Source: Halanaerobium congolense (GTDB taxonomy: Bacteria; Bacillota; Halanaerobiia; Halanaerobiales; Halanaerobiaceae). Taken from it: DNA of 57,706 nucleotides. Shown piece by piece: positions 8,672 to 17,267 of this stretch. Each line of letters opens with the position of its first letter. The stretch's first letter is position 1. Both the position numbers and the translations under genes were made by a program. Location: assembly GCF_004366375.1 (NCBI RefSeq), contig NZ_SOEF01000020.1, positions 1-57,706 of the forward strand, given 5' to 3'. The notes under the pieces were generated by a model, which was given only the letters and a program-made list of their open reading frames with translations, had not been told where the DNA came from and did not search any database.

Positions 8672-8867
8672 AAGGATAAATCATCAGAAAATTAAATAAA
8701 CTATTTTTAGAACTTTAACTGCCCATCAGCTAATGGTTTATATTTTATACAATTTTAAATAAGTTTTTAAATTAATTTAAGAAGAAGAGAGTAGAGAGCA
8801 GCCATTTTCATTTCTACCTGTAATTAGGCATCAAGATAATAAAAAACTAATTTTGAGGAGTGAAAAT

Positions 8868-9074
8868 ATGGCCAGAGGTGATAGGGTAAAGTTAGAAAAT
8901 GCTGACTGGTGTAAAAATTGTGGAATTTGTATTTCTGTCTGCCCGACCAATGTTTTGATTAAAGGCAGGGATAGAGTAAAAATTGATGACTTAGAGAAGT
9001 GTATTGGCTGTCAAAACTGTGAGTTAATTTGTCCTGACTTTGTACTGAAGGTGGTGACTCAAGATGAAAACTAA
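8868..9074 (+). CDS. korD: 2-oxoacid:ferredoxin oxidoreductase delta subunit (2x[4Fe-4S] ferredoxin)
   Basis: This 68-residue ferredoxin domain protein carries two cluster motifs, CKNCGICISVCP (about residues 14-25) and CIGCQNCELICP (about 46-57). The frame is open from 8853, but the GAGGAG at 8855-8860 makes the ATG at 8868 the natural start. As the delta subunit it passes electrons from the TPP site of KorB to free ferredoxin. It is the first gene of an operon D-A-B-C-mutase and overlaps korA by 11 bases. A weak promoter may exist in the 196 bases upstream. Confidence 0.92.
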   Translation: MARGDRVKLENADWCKNCGICISVCPTNVLIKGRDRVKIDDLEKCIGCQNCELICPDFVLKVVTQDEN

Positions 9075-10224
9075 AATATTTAAACCTAAAAAAAGTGCTG
9101 TACTTACCCAAGGAAATCAAGCTGTTGTGGAAGGAGCTCTGGCAGCAGGAGTTGAATTTTTTGCTGGTTATCCAATTACTCCTGCCTCTGAAATAGCAGA
9201 AGGATTTGCTAGAGAGCTTCCCCAAATTGGTGGGAAATTCTTGCAGATGGAAGATGAAATAGCTGGTATGGCAGCGGTAATTGGCGCTTCGTTGGCTGGC
9301 AAAAAGGCTATTACTGCTACCAGTGGACCTGGTTTTGCTTTAAAACAAGAAAACTTGGGTTTTGCAACGATGATTGAAGTGCCAGTAGTTGTGGTAAATG
9401 TGCAGCGGGTTGGACCCTCAACTGGACTGCCAACAGCTCCTTCTCAAGGTGATGTAATGCAGACTCGTTGGGGAAGAAATGGTGATCAAGAAATAATTGC
9501 ACTTGCTCCATCTTCGGTTGCAGAAAGTTATGAATTAACAATTAAAGCCGTAAATTTAAGTGAAAAATTTAGGCAGCCGGTAGTTTTGCTTTTGGATGAA
9601 GTAATTGGACATTTAAGAGAGAAAATTCATTTAAAAAGTAAAGAAGAAATTGAAATATATAATCGAAAAAAGCCCGAATCAAATCAAAATTCAGATCAAT
9701 TTTTACCCTATCAATTAACAGATGATTTAATACCTCCAATGGCTGATTATGGTAGTGGTTTCAAGTACCATACCAGTGGACTTTTTCATGATCAAAGTGG
9801 TTTTCCAGATGGTAAAAAAGAAACTGCTAAATTCATGCAGGACCGTTTGCATAATAAGCTCCATAATAATCTAGATCAAATAATTTTTTATGAAAAAAAT
9901 ATTAGAAGTGATGACAATGCCGCTGTTTTAAGTTATGGTTCAGCTGCCAGGGCTGCAATAAGTACGGTTAATACAGCCCGCAAAGATAATCTTAAAGCCG
10001 GTTGGTTTAAACTTCAGACTATCTGGCCCTTTGCAGAAGAAGCGGTTGCAGAGCTTGCAGCTCAGGTAGATACAATTATTGTTCCTGAGCTTAATCAGGG
10101 ACAGCTGATTAGAGAAGTTAAAAAAGCTGCTGCCGGCAGAGCTAAAGTTATTGGAATAAACTCTTATGCGGGAGATTTAATTAGACCTGAAGAAATTAGG
10201 GCACTGCTGGAGGAGGTATTATAA
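9064..10224 (+). CDS. korA: 2-oxoacid:ferredoxin oxidoreductase alpha subunit
   Basis: This 386-residue subunit holds the pyrimidine-binding and transketolase C-terminal-like domains. GYPITPASEIAE (residues 35-46) and ATSGPGFALKQENLGFA (about 84-100) are typical of KorA/VorB. It would oxidatively decarboxylate a 2-oxoacid with KorB, KorC and KorD, giving acyl-CoA, CO2 and reduced ferredoxin. From sequence alone 2-oxoglutarate, 2-oxoisovalerate and related substrates cannot be separated. The downstream mutase, which uses succinyl-CoA, favours 2-oxoglutarate. The start lies inside korD and the stop shares a base with the korB start. Confidence 0.92.
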   Translation: MKTKIFKPKKSAVLTQGNQAVVEGALAAGVEFFAGYPITPASEIAEGFARELPQIGGKFLQMEDEIAGMAAVIGASLAGKKAITATSGPGFALKQENLGFATMIEVPVVVVNVQRVGPSTGLPTAPSQGDVMQTRWGRNGDQEIIALAPSSVAESYELTIKAVNLSEKFRQPVVLLLDEVIGHLREKIHLKSKEEIEIYNRKKPESNQNSDQFLPYQLTDDLIPPMADYGSGFKYHTSGLFHDQSGFPDGKKETAKFMQDRLHNKLHNNLDQIIFYEKNIRSDDNAAVLSYGSAARAAISTVNTARKDNLKAGWFKLQTIWPFAEEAVAELAAQVDTIIVPELNQGQLIREVKKAAAGRAKVIGINSYAGDLIRPEEIRALLEEVL

Positions 10225-11048
10225 TGGATTTTGAAAAATATTTAAGAATCGATAAACTTCCCCATATCTGGTGTCCTGGTTGTGGTCATGGAACGATTTT
10301 AAACTCATTTATTAGAGCTTTTGCTGAAAGTGGTTTAGATCAGGATAAAACAGTTGTAATTTCAGGTATTGGCTGTTCAGGTAGGGCAACCGGGTATCTA
10401 AATTTTGATACACTGCACACGACACACGGTAGAGCAATTGCTTTTGCTGCAGGTGTAAAAATGGCAAATCCAGGATTAAATGTAGTTGTGATGACTGGAG
10501 ATGGAGATGGCTCAGCGATTGGGGGAAATCACCTGATTCATGCTGCCCGTCGAAACATTGATCTGACTGTAATTTTATTTAATAATCAAATCTATGGTAT
10601 GACAGGAGGACAGTTTTCTCCGATGACTCCTACCGGTGACCAAGCCACTACAGCCCCTTATGGTAATATAGATCAAAATTTTGATCTGGCAAAATTGGTA
10701 GAAGGAGCGGGAGGGGGGTTTATAGCGAGAGGAGCAACACATGATCCAAGACAGCTAAAAAAAATATATCTAGCTGCCTTAAAACACAAGGGGTTTTCTT
10801 TTGTAGAAAGCTTTTCTCAATGTCCAGTCAGCTATGGCCGCCAGAATAAGGCTGGTGATGCTGTAGAAATGCTTAAAAAACAGCAGGAAGATACAGTTAG
10901 CTTTAAAAAGTGGCAGGAACTTAGCTTTGAAGAAAAACAGGGGAAATATCCTCTTGGAATTTTAAAAGAAGTTGAAAATCCTGAAAGCGAATATACAGAG
11001 TCTTATCAAAAAATTATAAAGAAATTAAAAAAAGAGGAGGCTTTCTAA
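10224..11048 (+). CDS. korB: 2-oxoacid:ferredoxin oxidoreductase beta subunit (TPP-binding)
   Basis: This 274-residue subunit binds thiamine diphosphate through GDGDGSAIGGNH (residues 92-103) and NNQIYGMTGGQ (120-130). Cysteines in WCPGCGHG (residues 16-23) and GIGCSGR (Cys51) are the conserved cluster ligands of the family. It carries the catalytic decarboxylation site. It begins at the last base of the korA stop (TAATG) and ends in the same way on the korC start, so the three subunits are probably translated in register. The C-terminal tail is Lys/Glu rich. Confidence 0.94.
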   Translation: MDFEKYLRIDKLPHIWCPGCGHGTILNSFIRAFAESGLDQDKTVVISGIGCSGRATGYLNFDTLHTTHGRAIAFAAGVKMANPGLNVVVMTGDGDGSAIGGNHLIHAARRNIDLTVILFNNQIYGMTGGQFSPMTPTGDQATTAPYGNIDQNFDLAKLVEGAGGGFIARGATHDPRQLKKIYLAALKHKGFSFVESFSQCPVSYGRQNKAGDAVEMLKKQQEDTVSFKKWQELSFEEKQGKYPLGILKEVENPESEYTESYQKIIKKLKKEEAF

Positions 11049-11620
11049 TGAGCAGATATGAAATCAGATTAAGCGGCGCCGGTGGTCAGGGAATGATTTT
11101 AGCTGGAATAATTCTAGCAGAATCAGGTGTTATGGTTGATGATTTAAATGTAAGCCAGAGCCAATCCTATGGACCTGAATCACGTGGAGGTGCAAGCAGA
11201 GCTGAAGTTGTTTTTGATGAAGATCAGATTGATTTCCCTAAAGTTATAAAACCTGATCTTTTAGTTTGCTTAACTCAGGAAGCTTTTAATCAGTATGGAG
11301 AAGATTTAAAAAATTATGGTGTTATAATTGCTGACAGCAGAATTGATACAACAAAATTAAAAGATAAACTAAAAAATAATCTTTATCAGCTTAATATTTT
11401 AGATCTGGCAGCAAATAAAATTGGAAAAGAAATTTCAGCTAATATGGTTGTATTAGGAATAATTGCTAAAATAATTCAAAAAAAAATACCTGTAGAATTT
11501 ATCAAAAAAGCAATCATAGAGAAAGTTCCACCACAAACAGTTGATGATAATATGGAGGCCTTTGAACTTGGTTTTCAATTAAAACTAGATAAAAGGAGTT
11601 ATGCTTATGGGAGAATATAA
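11048..11620 (+). CDS. korC: 2-oxoacid:ferredoxin oxidoreductase gamma subunit
   Basis: This 190-residue protein opens with [16 protein letters not shown] (residues 5-20), the CoA-binding-domain signature of gamma subunits, followed by SYGPESRGG (about 40-48). It completes the four-subunit enzyme. The reading frame ends 14 bases after the preferred start of the mutase large subunit, so korC and the mutase overlap. This physical link is the main sequence-level argument that the oxidoreductase supplies the mutase substrate, succinyl-CoA. Confidence 0.93.
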   Translation: MSRYEIRLSGAGGQGMILAGIILAESGVMVDDLNVSQSQSYGPESRGGASRAEVVFDEDQIDFPKVIKPDLLVCLTQEAFNQYGEDLKNYGVIIADSRIDTTKLKDKLKNNLYQLNILDLAANKIGKEISANMVVLGIIAKIIQKKIPVEFIKKAIIEKVPPQTVDDNMEAFELGFQLKLDKRSYAYGRI

Positions 11621-13307
11621 AAATGATAAACAGAACCAGAATAAGTTATCTGACTTAAAAAAAGCAGAAAAAAATTGGAAAGAAAACAAATATCAAAAAA
11701 CTGTTGACCGTTTTGGTTTAAGAAAAGATAAATTTTCATTTGATTCAGATAAAGAAGTAAAAGCATTATATACTCCTTTAGATTTAAAAAATATTGATTA
11801 TCAAAAAGATATTTCATTTCCGGGTGAATTTCCTTATACTCGAGGAGTTTATCCAACAATGTATCGCTCTCGTCTTTGGACAATGAGGCAGTATTCGGGT
11901 TATGGAACAGCTGAAGAAACAAATCAGCGTTTTAAATATCTTTTAGATCAAGGACAAACAGGACTGAGCGTGGCTTTTGATCTCCCAACCCAAATTGCTT
12001 ATGATTCTGATCATCCTTTAGCTGAAGGAGAAGTCGGTAGAGTAGGGGTAGCGATTGATAGTGTTGAAGATATGAAGAGGTTATTTGCAGATATTCCTTT
12101 AGATAAGGTTAGCACCTCAATGACTATTAATTCCCCTGCTGCTGTTATTCTAGCGATGTATATTGTTACTGCAGAAGAACAGGGGGTTGATCCTAAAAAC
12201 CTTACTGGAACTATCCAAAATGATATTTTAAAAGAATATATAGCCAGAGGTACTTATGTTTATCCGCCAGAAGAGTCTTTAAGATTAATAACTGATATAT
12301 TCGAGTACTGTTCAGAAGAAATGCCTGCATTTAATACTATTAGTATTAGTGGTTATCATATACGAGAAGCAGGTGCTACAGCACTTCAAGAGCTTGCATT
12401 TACTATAGCAGATGCAGTAGAATATGTAAAAGCAGCTTTAAAAATTGGACTGGATATTGATGATTTTGCACCTAGGCTGTCTTTTTTCTTTGCTTCTCAA
12501 ATGAATATTATGGAAGAAGCAGCAAAATTCAGGGCTGCTCGAAAACTATGGGCTGAAATAATGGAAGAATATTTTGATGCTAAAAAAGAAAAATCTAAAC
12601 TTTTACGATTTCATACTCAAACTGCAGGTACAGCATTAACTGCTGAACAACCCTTAAATAACATAATTCGAGTTACAATTCAATCATTAGCAGCAGTTTT
12701 AGGAGGAACTCAGTCACTGCACACAAACTCTTATGATGAGGCCCTTTCCCTACCGTCTGAAGAAGCGGTTGAAATTGCTTTAAGAACTCAGCAGATAATT
12801 GCAGAAGAAAGTGGGATTGCTGATGTAATTGATCCTTTGGGAGGCTCCTATTATTTAGAAGAACTGACAGCTTCATTTGTAGAAAGTACTAAAGAGTATC
12901 TAGAAAAAATTGATAAACTTGGAGGTATGGTTGAAGCTATTAAAGTTGGATATGTGCAGAAAGAAATACAGGATAGTGCTTATCAGAAGCAAAAGGAAAT
13001 TGATGAAGATAAGAAGATAGTTGTTGGGATAAATAAATACAGGTGGGGTCATCATAACGAAGAGATGGACTTACTTAAAGTTGATCCAAATTTGGAAAAG
13101 GCACAGAAAAAAAAGCTTAAAAAGTTAAAAAAAGAAAGAGATCAGCTGCTTGTGGAAAAAAAATTGTTGAAGATCAAAAATGCAGCTAAAGATGGAAACA
13201 ATTTGATGCCTCCAATTATTGAAGCTGTAAGGGCAAAAGCAACCCTAAATGAAATTAGTGATCAGATGCGTGAAGTTTTTGGAGAATATCAGAATAGGAA
13301 TATTTAA
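11607..13307 (+). CDS. Methylmalonyl-CoA mutase, catalytic (large/N-terminal) subunit
   Basis: This 566-residue TIM-barrel subunit has no B12 domain and must pair with the product of 3100-3489. Landmarks are [17 protein letters not shown] (about residues 83-99), [21 protein letters not shown] (about 200-220), [11 protein letters not shown] and TAEQPLNN. The Tyr in YPTMY and Arg in ARGTY are those I associate with methylmalonyl-CoA rather than isobutyryl-CoA mutases. An ATG at 11601 is only two bases from the GGAG and the ATG at 11607 eight bases, so 11607 is preferred. The last 60 residues are Lys rich. It ends the operon at a strong terminator. Confidence 0.93.
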   Translation: MGEYKNDKQNQNKLSDLKKAEKNWKENKYQKTVDRFGLRKDKFSFDSDKEVKALYTPLDLKNIDYQKDISFPGEFPYTRGVYPTMYRSRLWTMRQYSGYGTAEETNQRFKYLLDQGQTGLSVAFDLPTQIAYDSDHPLAEGEVGRVGVAIDSVEDMKRLFADIPLDKVSTSMTINSPAAVILAMYIVTAEEQGVDPKNLTGTIQNDILKEYIARGTYVYPPEESLRLITDIFEYCSEEMPAFNTISISGYHIREAGATALQELAFTIADAVEYVKAALKIGLDIDDFAPRLSFFFASQMNIMEEAAKFRAARKLWAEIMEEYFDAKKEKSKLLRFHTQTAGTALTAEQPLNNIIRVTIQSLAAVLGGTQSLHTNSYDEALSLPSEEAVEIALRTQQIIAEESGIADVIDPLGGSYYLEELTASFVESTKEYLEKIDKLGGMVEAIKVGYVQKEIQDSAYQKQKEIDEDKKIVVGINKYRWGHHNEEMDLLKVDPNLEKAQKKKLKKLKKERDQLLVEKKLLKIKNAAKDGNNLMPPIIEAVRAKATLNEISDQMREVFGEYQNRNI

Positions 13308-13319
13308 TTATTCTTAAGG

Positions 13320-13347
13320 ACCCTGCCATATTTGAGGCAGGGTTTTT
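13320..13347 (+). terminator. Rho-independent terminator after the mutase
   Basis: A perfect 8-bp GC-rich stem (ACCCTGCC at 13320-13327 with GGCAGGGT at 13336-13343) has an 8-base loop and a T run. Confidence 0.9.
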
Positions 13348-13442
13348 CGCTTTTATAAAGAATTATAGTTTTAAGAGCATTTTTTAAGAATCTTAAAGCT
13401 GTAAAATAAAATTAGATTTATTACTAATGGGGGGGGAATATT

Positions 13443-13754
13443 ATGTTTAAAGATGAAAGACTTAAACATTTAAAAGGAAGATTAAACAATTTAACTGAAG
13501 AAATAGTTTTAAAAATGTTGGATGATATGTTGAAGAGAGAAGAATTTAAAAATGTTTGTAAAGATGAAGATTGTTTGCTAGATATGGCGACATATGCTCT
13601 TAATCGTCTGCCTGCAAAATATGTAGCAACATCAAAAGGAAAAGTTTTTTCAAAAATAGAAGAACTCGAACAGCAGCATTTAGTTGATGTGCTTTCTGTA
13701 GTTACTAAATCAATTAAAATTGTATCTGAGAATGCTCATCCCAATAATCATTAA
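13443..13754 (+). CDS. ComFB-family protein
   Basis: This 103-residue soluble protein matches the late-competence ComFB family. An N-terminal helix pair (NLTEEIVLKMLDDMLK) is followed by a cysteine pair (Cys at about 38 and 43), DMATYALNRLPAKYVAT (about residues 46-62) and a final VLSVVTKSIKIVSENAHP. In the family the cysteines may bind metal, and some members bind cyclic di-nucleotides; this is recalled, not shown here. The function in this organism is unknown. The start is an ATG after an unusual run of eight G bases that would serve as ribosome binding site. Confidence 0.8.
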   Translation: MFKDERLKHLKGRLNNLTEEIVLKMLDDMLKREEFKNVCKDEDCLLDMATYALNRLPAKYVATSKGKVFSKIEELEQQHLVDVLSVVTKSIKIVSENAHPNNH

Positions 13755-13802
13755 ATTTTTGTATAATTTTATATTTATAAAATAATATTAGGGGAGATCC
13801 AT

Positions 13803-14876
13803 ATGTTAAATGAGTATTTTTTTAAAACAGGACATGCTGTAATTATAATACTAGTTATAATATTTCTTTTAGGTCAAATACCATATTTTACTGTACCTTT
13901 AACTTCAGTAATGAGTTTCATTTTGCTGCCTTTGTTATTTAGTTCTTTTTTTTATTATTTAATGAGGCCGCTTGTTAGATTTTTAAATAAATGGATAAAA
14001 AGTAAATCTTTATCAATAGTAATCTCATTAATTATTGTTCTTGCTATTTTAACTATTGTTTTTTATTTTGGAGGAAGCATTATTTATGAACAGGGTAAAG
14101 AAGTAAGTCAGAGCTTAAGTGGTAATTATAATTATATTTACAATTTTATTTTAACTATAATAGAACGTTTAAAAGAATATATAAATTTTGATAATGCTTT
14201 TTTAGAAGAATTAAATTTACGGGATAGAATATTTTCCTATGCTAATAACTTAGCTCAGAAAATTTCTTCCTATAATTATATGGGGATTTTTAGTTCAATC
14301 ACTAACTTTGGCCTGATAATTGTATTGATTCCTTTCATTGTCTTTTATTTGCTAAAAGATGATCAAAAAATATTTAATAATTTTATGAAAGTTGTTCCAG
14401 AATCTAAAAAAAGAAAGATAGAAAAATTGGCGGAAGAAGTTGATCATTTATTAGAAACTTTTATTAGTTCTCAGCTGGTTGTTGCTTTCTTTTTGGGTTT
14501 AGTAATGTTTATCGGATTTTTAATAATTGGTTTGCCAAATGCTGTGGCCTTAGCGGTAATTGCAATGATTACTTCTTTAATTCCGATTATTGGACCATTT
14601 TTTGGTAGTCTACCTGCGGTTTTTGTAGCTGTTACGAATAGTTGGTTTTTATTTTTAGGAGTTTTAGCAATTATTTTAATAGCACAGTATCTTGAAGGAA
14701 ATGTCATTAGGCCTCTGGTACAGGGGAGAAGACTGGAAATCCATCCAATAGTAGTATTATTTGTAGTATTATCTGGTGTCTATTTATTTGGTTTTATTGG
14801 GGCCTTAACAGCTGTTCCTTTATATGTGGTTTTAAGACTGCTCTTTCGAAAAAAGTATATTGAAAAAGAAATCTAA
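13803..14876 (+). CDS. AI-2E-family membrane transporter
   Basis: This 357-residue protein has about seven to eight membrane helices. The family pattern is clear: two N-terminal helix pairs, a long extracytoplasmic amphipathic region (about residues 95-160), then VPFIVFYLLKDDQ-like, PIIGPFFGSLPAVFVA and EGNVIRPLVQGRRLEIHPIVVLFVVLSGVYLFGFIGA motifs near the C-terminus. Members have been linked to AI-2 export and Na+/H+ exchange, so the substrate here is open. It lies 48 bases after the ComFB-like gene with its own GGGGAG site and ends at a terminator. Confidence 0.87.
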   Translation: MLNEYFFKTGHAVIIILVIIFLLGQIPYFTVPLTSVMSFILLPLLFSSFFYYLMRPLVRFLNKWIKSKSLSIVISLIIVLAILTIVFYFGGSIIYEQGKEVSQSLSGNYNYIYNFILTIIERLKEYINFDNAFLEELNLRDRIFSYANNLAQKISSYNYMGIFSSITNFGLIIVLIPFIVFYLLKDDQKIFNNFMKVVPESKKRKIEKLAEEVDHLLETFISSQLVVAFFLGLVMFIGFLIIGLPNAVALAVIAMITSLIPIIGPFFGSLPAVFVAVTNSWFLFLGVLAIILIAQYLEGNVIRPLVQGRRLEIHPIVVLFVVLSGVYLFGFIGALTAVPLYVVLRLLFRKKYIEKEI

Positions 14877-14917
14877 AATTAATCGTGATGATGCTTGAAT
14901 TTATGGAATTTTTTTCC

Positions 14918-14943
14918 TGATGACCAGTGTCATCACTTTTTTT
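14918..14943 (+). terminator. Rho-independent terminator
   Basis: TGATGAC (14918-14924) pairs with GTCATCA (14929-14935) across a 4-base loop, with T7 following. It separates the permease from the suf operon. Confidence 0.8.
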
Positions 14944-14973
14944 GTAAATTTAATTACTTTTTTAACAAAATCC

Positions 14974-15002
14974 TTGACTAAAGTTGAGTAATGTTGTAGG
15001 AT
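14974..15002 (+). promoter_or_regulatory. suf operon promoter with direct repeats
   Basis: TTGACT (14974-14979) and TAGGAT (14997-15002) are 17 bases apart, about 50 bases before sufC. The -35 box begins a pair of near-identical heptamers, TTGACTA and TTGAGTA, three bases apart, which may be part of an operator. The regulator is not identifiable from the sequence. Confidence 0.6.
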
Positions 15003-15055
15003 ATAAATAGCACAATGCTGAGCAGATTACTTTAATAAAGGAGATGACATAGATT

Positions 15056-15832
15056 ATGGATAAAAAACTGCTAAAAATATCTGATTTGAAATCTAAAGTT
15101 GAAGACCAAAACATTTTAAATGGAATTGATTTAGAGGTTAATAAAGGTGAAATACATGTAATTATGGGCCCTAATGGGGCTGGAAAATCAACTTTGGCAA
15201 ATGTTTTAATGGGTCATCCAGAACATGAAATTATAAATGGAGAAATTGAATTTGAAGGTGAAAAAATTAATGATCTAGCAGTAGATAAAAGAGCGAAAAA
15301 GGGTATTTTCTTATCATTTCAGTATCCTCAGGAAATCCCGGGAGTAACTGTAGAAAATTTCCTTCGCACAGCCAAAACTGCAGTAAGCGGTGAACAGCAG
15401 AGTATTTTTGATTTTAAATTTTTATTAGAAGAAAAGATGAACCTGCTTGATATTGACCTGTCTTATGCAGACCGTTATTTAAACAAAGGTTTTTCTGGTG
15501 GAGAGAAGAAGAAGAATGAAATTTTACAGATGGCAGTTCTGGAGCCAAAGTTGGCTATTTTAGATGAAACAGACTCTGGCCTTGATGTAGACGCTACCAA
15601 AACAGTTGCTGAAGGAATTAAGAAACTAGCTTCTGAAGATAATGCAATGATAATAATAACTCACCATAATCAAATTTTAGATTATATAAAACCGGATTAT
15701 GTTCATGTTTTAGTTGATGGAAAGATTGCTAAATCAGGGGATATGGAATTGGCTAGATTAATTGAAAAAGAAGGTTATTCAGAATATAAGGAAGAAATCT
15801 TAGATGAAAGTAATTCTAAAACTAATTGTTAG
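15056..15832 (+). CDS. sufC: Fe-S cluster assembly ATPase SufC
   Basis: This 258-residue ABC-type ATPase powers the SufBCD scaffold. Walker A is GPNGAGKST (about residues 39-47). The family-specific signature FSGGEKKKNEILQM (about 147-160) is followed by Walker B LAILDETDSGLDVD and the switch histidine in IIITHH. There are no membrane segments. It is the first gene of sufCBDSU, preceded by a good promoter and followed 20 bases later by sufB. The start is ATG 15056 after AAAGGAG. Confidence 0.97.
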   Translation: MDKKLLKISDLKSKVEDQNILNGIDLEVNKGEIHVIMGPNGAGKSTLANVLMGHPEHEIINGEIEFEGEKINDLAVDKRAKKGIFLSFQYPQEIPGVTVENFLRTAKTAVSGEQQSIFDFKFLLEEKMNLLDIDLSYADRYLNKGFSGGEKKKNEILQMAVLEPKLAILDETDSGLDVDATKTVAEGIKKLASEDNAMIIITHHNQILDYIKPDYVHVLVDGKIAKSGDMELARLIEKEGYSEYKEEILDESNSKTNC

Positions 15833-15852
15833 TTTATTAGGAGGTTTTTTAG

Positions 15853-17256
15853 ATGAACGAAAAGACAGAAGTCAAAGATATTGACCGCAGTCTTCATGAT
15901 AAAAAAAACGAATCAAAACACCGTTATCAATCAGCTAAGGGTTTAACTCCTGAGGTAATTAAGGAAATCTCACGAGAAAAAAAAGAGCCAAAATGGATGC
16001 TCGAATTTAGACTTAAGGCTTTAGAAATATATAAGAAAAAAGAAATTCCTACCTGGGGAGCGGATATTTCAGATTTAGATATGGAAAATATAATTACCTA
16101 TGTTCGACCTGATGCAGATCTTCAGAGTGATTGGGATCAGGTTCCGGATGAGATTAAAGATACATTTGATGCTTTGGGAATTCCAGAGGCAGAAAAAGAG
16201 TCTTTAGCCGGAGTCGGGGCTCAATATGATTCTGAGGTTGTATACCACAACTTAAAAGAAGAGATGGTTGAACAGGGTGTCATTTATATGGATATGGAAA
16301 ACGCTGTTAAAAAACATGAAGATTTAGTTAAGGACCACTTTATGAAATTAATCACACCAAACGATCATAAATTTTCAGCTCTGCATGGAGCTGTCTGGTC
16401 AGGTGGTTCATTTGTTTATGTTCCGGCTGGAGTAGATGTGGATATTCCTCTGCAGTCCTATTTCCGCCAGAATGCACCAGGATCTGGACAGTTTGAGCAT
16501 ACTCTTATAATTTTAGAAGAAGGAGCAAATGCTCACTTTATTGAAGGCTGCTCAGCCCCAAAATATTCTGTTAATAATCTTCATGCAGGTGCTGTAGAAT
16601 TATTTATAAATAAAGGTGCTAAATTAAGATACAGTACTATTGAGAATTGGTCGAGGAATATGTATAATCTAAATACAAAAAGGGCTTTAGTTGAAGAAGA
16701 TGGAGTAATTGAATGGGTTTCTGGATCATTTGGTTCTAAGGTTTCAATGCTTTATCCAATGAGTATTTTAAAAGGAGCAAGAGCAAGAGCTGAATTTACC
16801 GGAGTTACATTTGCTGCTGAAGGACAGTATTTAGATACTGGAGCTCAGGTTATACATGCGGCTCCTAACACAACTTCAACTGTTAATTCTCGCTCAATTG
16901 CTAAAGATGGGGGACATGCATACTATAGAGGTCTGCTTAAAGTAACTGAGAATGCTCATGGTGCTAAAGCATCAGTTGCCTGTGAGTCACTGATGCTGGA
17001 TAATGAATCTAAATCAGATACTTTACCGATTATGAAATTGCAGACTGATGATATTGATATTGGTCATGAAGCAAAAGTTGGTCGAATAAGTGAAGAAGCT
17101 ATCTTCTATCTGATGAGCAGAGGAATAAGTGAAGAAGAGGCAAAAGCAATGATTGTGCGTGGATTTGTGGAACCAATTGCTAGTGAACTGCCGTTAGAAT
17201 ATGCAGTTGAATTAAACAATCTAATTAACCTTGAACTTGAAGGAACTATAGGATAG
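15853..17256 (+). CDS. sufB: Fe-S cluster scaffold protein SufB
   Basis: This 467-residue scaffold protein assembles nascent [Fe-S] clusters with SufC and SufD. The beta-helix core has typical strings: SGGSFVYVPAGVDVDIPLQSYFR, IEGCSAPKYSVNNLHAG, and the C-terminal GRISEEAIFYLMSRGISEEEA followed by IVRGFVEPI. Cysteines in EGCSAP and VACESLML are conserved in the family. The length is normal. The next gene, sufD, starts 11 bases later. Confidence 0.97.
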   Translation: MNEKTEVKDIDRSLHDKKNESKHRYQSAKGLTPEVIKEISREKKEPKWMLEFRLKALEIYKKKEIPTWGADISDLDMENIITYVRPDADLQSDWDQVPDEIKDTFDALGIPEAEKESLAGVGAQYDSEVVYHNLKEEMVEQGVIYMDMENAVKKHEDLVKDHFMKLITPNDHKFSALHGAVWSGGSFVYVPAGVDVDIPLQSYFRQNAPGSGQFEHTLIILEEGANAHFIEGCSAPKYSVNNLHAGAVELFINKGAKLRYSTIENWSRNMYNLNTKRALVEEDGVIEWVSGSFGSKVSMLYPMSILKGARARAEFTGVTFAAEGQYLDTGAQVIHAAPNTTSTVNSRSIAKDGGHAYYRGLLKVTENAHGAKASVACESLMLDNESKSDTLPIMKLQTDDIDIGHEAKVGRISEEAIFYLMSRGISEEEAKAMIVRGFVEPIASELPLEYAVELNNLINLELEGTIG

Positions 17257-17267
17257 GTGATAATAAG

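Noticed and set aside
9064-11620. Calling the KOR genes pyruvate:ferredoxin oxidoreductase
   Set aside because: Subunit order and N-terminal motifs fit the KorA/VorB type, and the succinyl-CoA-using mutase overlaps the last subunit.
11607-13307. Isobutyryl-CoA or hydroxyisobutyryl-CoA mutase
   Set aside because: The Tyr and Arg positions I associate with methylmalonyl-CoA are present, and epimerase and decarboxylase genes are in the same cluster.
13803-14876. Evidence for AI-2 quorum sensing
   Set aside because: The family name alone does not show AI-2 transport, and no luxS or AI-2 receptor is in the window.
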